64,000 nt of DNA from Triglochin maritima (lineage: Eukaryota > Streptophyta > Magnoliopsida > Alismatales > Juncaginaceae), in the NCBI GenBank assembly GCA_963682175.1, contig OY821788.1, positions 17,750,001-17,814,000 on the forward strand, in the 5' to 3' direction. A program made the position numbers and the translations under genes. Shown in pieces: positions 62,759-64,000 of the stretch; the stretch's first letter is position 1, and every line of letters starts with the position of its first letter. The notes beneath the pieces are model-generated. The model made no database searches. It worked only from the letters and a program-made list of their open reading frames with translations, and was not told where the DNA came from.

Positions 62759-64000
62759 TTTTTTTGCAAATTAAAAGGGCGGTCTCGGCAGAGCCGCTAA
62801 ATTTATTGATGCCTCAATAAACGTACATGCAAAAAAGAGCATACAATGAAGTGCTAGGAACTGCCCTGGCTTGAGCAGTTCGTATCGCAACAATTTAAAT
62901 ATTACATCGACTTGCGCTAATCTAACAACAGATCCTGGATCCTACGCCTACAAAGTGCAGACAAGAGCATTCATCGCTTTCCTTTCCTTCTCTTCTCCTT
63001 CTTTCTTGATTTCTTCTGACTCGTCCCGCCCTTATCGAAGTAACCCTTCACGATTTGATTCCCCGAGCCATAACTCCATGGCTCCTCCGGATCTTCATAA
63101 TCTGTCTCCATGCTTTCAAACTTATCCCTCAGGCGTTTATACTCTTCATGGTCCAGGCCAAATATCGCAGCCTCCTCAATGTCACTCGGCGTGAGATCCT
63201 CACGTATTGGAGTACTTGACTCCCTAATTTTTGCTCGTTGTTTCTTTAAAGCGGCCTCACGAACGCCTTGGAATCCAACTTGAGGGGATAACTCATCTAG
63301 ATCCACCGAGGGTGGCGGGGAGCATAGCCGAGGTTTCTCCCTCCGGTGTTCCCATGCAATTTCTCCACCTGGACCGTCGAGCTTACAACCACTCCTTGCC
63401 CCGTGCGTGGTCCAATTGGCCCTAATCGCAGCCCACAAGTTAGCCGATTGGAAGGCCCATCACATGAATTTTCACCTTCAAAAAGAGAGCCCAAAGAAAA
63501 CTCATCTTCCCTCCACATTTCAAATTCGTGGTCCCCAAGTGCACCATGTGCTCCATGGTCCCCACTTTCTCCTCCATGGCCTCCATGTGCACACACATGC
63601 CTTTGGTCCTCCCATACTGGAATTTCTCTTCCAACCTTCTTTCCACATGGCTCAATGTCATTGGCTCCCATTTCTTTCCCTTCATCTTGTCCATGTGGAG
63701 CCTCCTTAGTGGGTCCTTTGCTTCCCAAAGGGTTTGGTGTCCCCCCATCAATTTTGAAATCCAGCCCCATGATTGGTTCTTCCATGGAGCACACTTTAGT
63801 ACTTTCTATGACACCTCTTGCTTTTGCTTTTGCTTTTTGTCCCCCTACTTTAACTTTTTGTCCCCCTAGCTCAACCCCAAGTGGTGCCCCTCCAACATGC
63901 ACCTCCCCCCAGCATCCTCTCCGGTGACCCCCGTCGGAGCTCCTCCGGCAGCCTCCTCCACGTCGGCGATCTTTTCCGGCGAGCCAAGATTTGGATCCGC
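62759..64000 (-). mobile_element. Half-LINE copy 4, cut by window edge
   Basis: T-run 62759-62765, 3' UTR and the C-terminal half of the ORF1 frame; the rest lies beyond 64000. It shares CCTCAATAAACG with copy 1 but CAGACAAG and CACATGCC with copies 2 and 3. It has its own changes in the ORF1 tail, so it branched off before copies 2 and 3 separated. Confidence 0.88.
62971..64000 (-). pseudogene. Half-LINE ORF1, copy 4 (partial)
   Basis: The TAA that interrupts copies 1-3 just before VDLDELSPQ is a Ser codon (TCG) here, giving SPPPSVDLDELSPQ as in the full LINEs. However, one C is missing near 63345 (CCCTCCGG against CCCTCCCGG), which shifts the frame. One G fewer in the G-run near 63841-63845 also places the Lys/Ala segment in a different frame from copies 1-3. 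It is damaged, but by partly different lesions. Confidence 0.8.

Larger units (their letters stand above)
52383..64000 (-). repeat. Tandem array of 3458-3459-bp half-LINE + satellite units
   Basis: Units start at 52383, 55841, 59300 and 62759 (the last partial). Each consists of a half-LINE of about 2.27 kb and 1192 bp of satellite. Units 2 and 3 look identical by eye. Unit 1 has private differences (for example AGTGCAAACAAG against AGTGCAGACAAG), and unit 4 differs in the ORF1 C-terminal region. The satellite part is about one monomer plus the LINE target duplication, as expected if a monomer carrying one LINE was amplified by unequal exchange. Confidence 0.9.

Noticed and set aside
62759..64000. 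Half-LINE copies 2-4 as separate transposition events
   Set aside because: Flanking satellite is identical and the spacing constant at 3458-3459 bp, so they arose by tandem duplication of one insertion.
1..64000. tRNA, rRNA or other structural RNA genes
   Set aside because: No cloverleaf, no rRNA landmark and no Pol III A/B box pair was seen outside the tRNA-complementary primer sites.

Overview
The window is repeat DNA from a plant nuclear genome. It carries Ty1/copia and Athila/Tat-type Gypsy LTR retrotransposons, L1-type LINEs with plant-type DUF4283/CCHC ORF1 proteins and zf-RVT-tailed ORF2 proteins, and a Gypsy primer-binding site complementary to plant tRNA-Asp. I see no host protein-coding gene, tRNA, rRNA or CRISPR array. 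It looks like a heterochromatic or pericentromeric block; the species cannot be told from the sequence.

The base layer is a strongly strand-asymmetric satellite, almost pure C+T on the + strand. It covers about 24 kb in ten segments: 1-671, 6611-8108, 12840-15192, 17256-25288, 31301-32249, 34355-35998, 46830-52382, 54649-55840, 58108-59299 and 61567-62758. A landmark (GCTCACTTACCGACTCCCTC, with minor variants) recurs every 1152-1178 bp inside uninterrupted segments, with one 1239-bp spacing, so this is a tandem repeat of roughly 1.16-kb monomers and not simple sequence. The very long Leu/Ser/Pro/Phe-rich open frames there arise because stop codons need purines.

Inserted into the satellite are: LINE-A (672-6610, both ORFs, ORF2 frameshifted); LINE-B (8109-12839, 5'-truncated but ORF2 open for about 1200 codons); a deleted Gypsy element (15193-17255); LINE-C (25289-31300, both ORFs, ORF2 with one nonsense codon and one frameshift); LINE-D (32250-34354, 5'-truncated, 15-bp target duplication); and a Ty1/copia element (35999-46829, 384-bp LTRs, TACCC target duplication). 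The copia leader is itself interrupted by an internally deleted Athila/Tat-like Gypsy element (37477-40907, ATATT target duplication). From 52383 to the window end there is a tandem array of a 3458-3459-bp unit. Each unit is one ORF1-only 'half-LINE' (about 2.27 kb) plus about one satellite monomer (1.19 kb); three units are complete and a fourth runs off the edge.

All LINEs lie on the - strand, so their poly(A) ends appear as T-runs abutting the pyrimidine tract. This fits target-primed reverse transcription from the pyrimidine-rich strand. The most interesting items are the 1.16-kb polypyrimidine satellite as a LINE landing pad, the half-LINE family with its own ORF1 C-terminal extension amplified with a satellite monomer, a conserved stem-loop at the LINE 3' ends, a cluster of six mini-hairpins before the copia 3' LTR, and GC-rich palindromes upstream of the TATA boxes of two Gypsy LTRs.
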